This document shows positions 6,376 to 7,113 of a stretch of DNA of 7,113 bases, in pieces. Under the pieces are notes generated by a model. It searched no databases, was not told the DNA's origin, and saw only the letters and a program-made list of their open reading frames with translations. Origin of the DNA: Micavibrio sp. (GTDB taxonomy: Bacteria; Pseudomonadota; Alphaproteobacteria; Micavibrionales; Micavibrionaceae); contig JALTZE010000017.1 of NCBI GenBank assembly GCA_027051315.1, positions 1-7,113 of the forward strand, written 5' to 3'. The stretch's first letter is position 1, and every line of letters begins with the position of its first letter. A program made the translations under genes and the position numbers.

Positions 6376-7113
6376 ATGATAAAGATTTGTAATCACAAAA
6401 TATTATTAACGGCAAGTGTTGCTGTATTTATGGGGTTTTCTCCTACTATTTCTTATGCAGGTTTTGTTTATACTCCTGAAAAATATGAAGTAAAAAAGAC
6501 TGTTAACTTACCTCCTGGAGTTGTTAAGACAAAACCAGGAAAAATAGAAATGAATATTAAACCTTCTGTGGAGGTGGAGAAAACTACCAAAACTCAAGAA
6601 AAAGAAGTAGAAGATGTAACGGATAATTTTGGTCTTAGCGATACACCAATAGATGCTAACATTATTGGTGATGATGTTTTAAAGATAGAAGAAGATATTG
6701 TAAAAATTGAAGATATTTCTGATAAAATTGCTAAAAAAAATATTAACAATATAAATGATGTTGAAAAGAAAGATTATCAAATAATAGAGGGTTTTGGTAG
6801 TGATATTAATCTTGTGATTGCCCTTAGGCAGATTGTTCCTGCAAAATATGCTTTTTCCTTTTCTGATGATGTTGATATGAGTAAGAAAGTATCTTGGACA
6901 GGAGGAAAGCCTTGGAATCTTGTTCTTAATGATATGATGTCAGAAAATAATATGACTGCTACTATCAAAGGTGATACCGTTTTAATATCAAATAAGAAGA
7001 TTCAAGACAGTAAAGTAATTAAAGAAGTGATAGATAATTTTGTTATTGAGAAATATCCATCAAATGACAAATCAATAAATAGTAAAATAAATGAAACTGT
7101 AGAGAATAAACCA
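6376..7113 (+). CDS. Exported TcpQ-like protein with N0/STN-type domain, 3' end outside window
   Basis: The frame is open from the ATG at 6376 to the right edge (246 codons, no stop). A Sec signal peptide ends at SYA-GF (cleavage after Ala28); there is no lipobox, and the only Cys (residue 5) lies in the signal. Residues about 30-137 are a low-complexity, Lys/Glu/Ile/Asp-rich linker, probably extended or helical. Residues about 138-207 form a compact domain with IALRQIVPAKYAFSFSDDVD, VSWTGGKPWNLVLNDMM and GDTVLIS. The pattern of beta strand, W-x-GG-x-PW, helix, then GxTVxI is that of the TcpQ/PilL C-terminal family and the related secretin N0/STN fold, found in proteins that bind outer-membrane secretins. 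After the domain the sequence is again polar and Lys/Asn-rich. Next to icmT it is a candidate T4BSS outer-membrane-ring or DotH-partner subunit. The family call rests on pattern recognition only. Confidence 0.7.
   Translation, partial: MIKICNHKILLTASVAVFMGFSPTISYAGFVYTPEKYEVKKTVNLPPGVVKTKPGKIEMNIKPSVEVEKTTKTQEKEVEDVTDNFGLSDTPIDANIIGDDVLKIEEDIVKIEDISDKIAKKNINNINDVEKKDYQIIEGFGSDINLVIALRQIVPAKYAFSFSDDVDMSKKVSWTGGKPWNLVLNDMMSENNMTATIKGDTVLISNKKIQDSKVIKEVIDNFVIEKYPSNDKSINSKINETVENKP

Noticed and set aside
6777..6968. 63-codon - strand frame across the TcpQ-like domain
   Set aside because: Antisense to the conserved domain coding region, with no supporting signals.
1..7113. tRNA or rRNA genes, CRISPR arrays, insertion sequences, attachment sites or an oriT
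   Set aside because: No cloverleaf-like segments, regularly spaced repeats, transposase motifs or direct-repeat flanks were seen on reading both strands.

Overview
AT-rich window (about one third GC by eye) in which every supported gene lies on the + strand. It carries part of a type IVB (Dot/Icm or I-type conjugation) secretion system. The core order is dotD, dotC, dotB, icmT, which matches traH-traI-traJ-traK of IncI plasmids rather than the scattered Legionella arrangement. No species can be named. Presence of an AlgG-type epimerase, double-membrane secretion proteins, a lipoprotein signal and Sec signal peptides point to a Gram-negative proteobacterium. The unusual lytic transglycosylase and the TcpQ-like gene remind me of T4BSS loci of low-GC alphaproteobacteria, but that is an impression and not a demonstration.

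Layout. 2-889: C-terminal half of an AlgG-like mannuronan C5-epimerase, cut by the left edge. 974-1831: exported DsbC/DsbG-like thiol:disulfide isomerase. 1875-2819: unrecognised 314-residue protein with two CxC motifs and a proline-rich tail. 2823-3224: small lytic transglycosylase, tightly coupled to the unknown gene. 3225-3380: AT-rich spacer. 3381-3884: DotD lipoprotein. 3886-4749: DotC. 4728-5888: DotB ATPase. 5962-6243: IcmT. 6248-6287: strong inverted repeat ending the block. 6301-6329: probable promoter. 6376 to the right edge: exported protein with a TcpQ-like (secretin N0/STN-related) domain, cut by the window end.

How they fit. DotC and DotD belong to the outer-membrane core complex, where they help assemble the secretin-like DotH. 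DotB is the cytoplasmic VirB11/PilT-type ATPase that docks on the inner-membrane complex. IcmT is a small inner-membrane component. The transglycosylase would open peptidoglycan for the envelope-spanning machine and the Dsb protein would correct disulfides in the periplasm. The TcpQ-like protein is a candidate extra periplasmic or outer-membrane-ring subunit. DotI, DotH, DotG, DotA, DotO and DotL homologues are not in the window and would be expected downstream or elsewhere. Nothing here decides between a conjugation system and an effector-delivery system: no relaxase, coupling protein, oriT or effector is visible.
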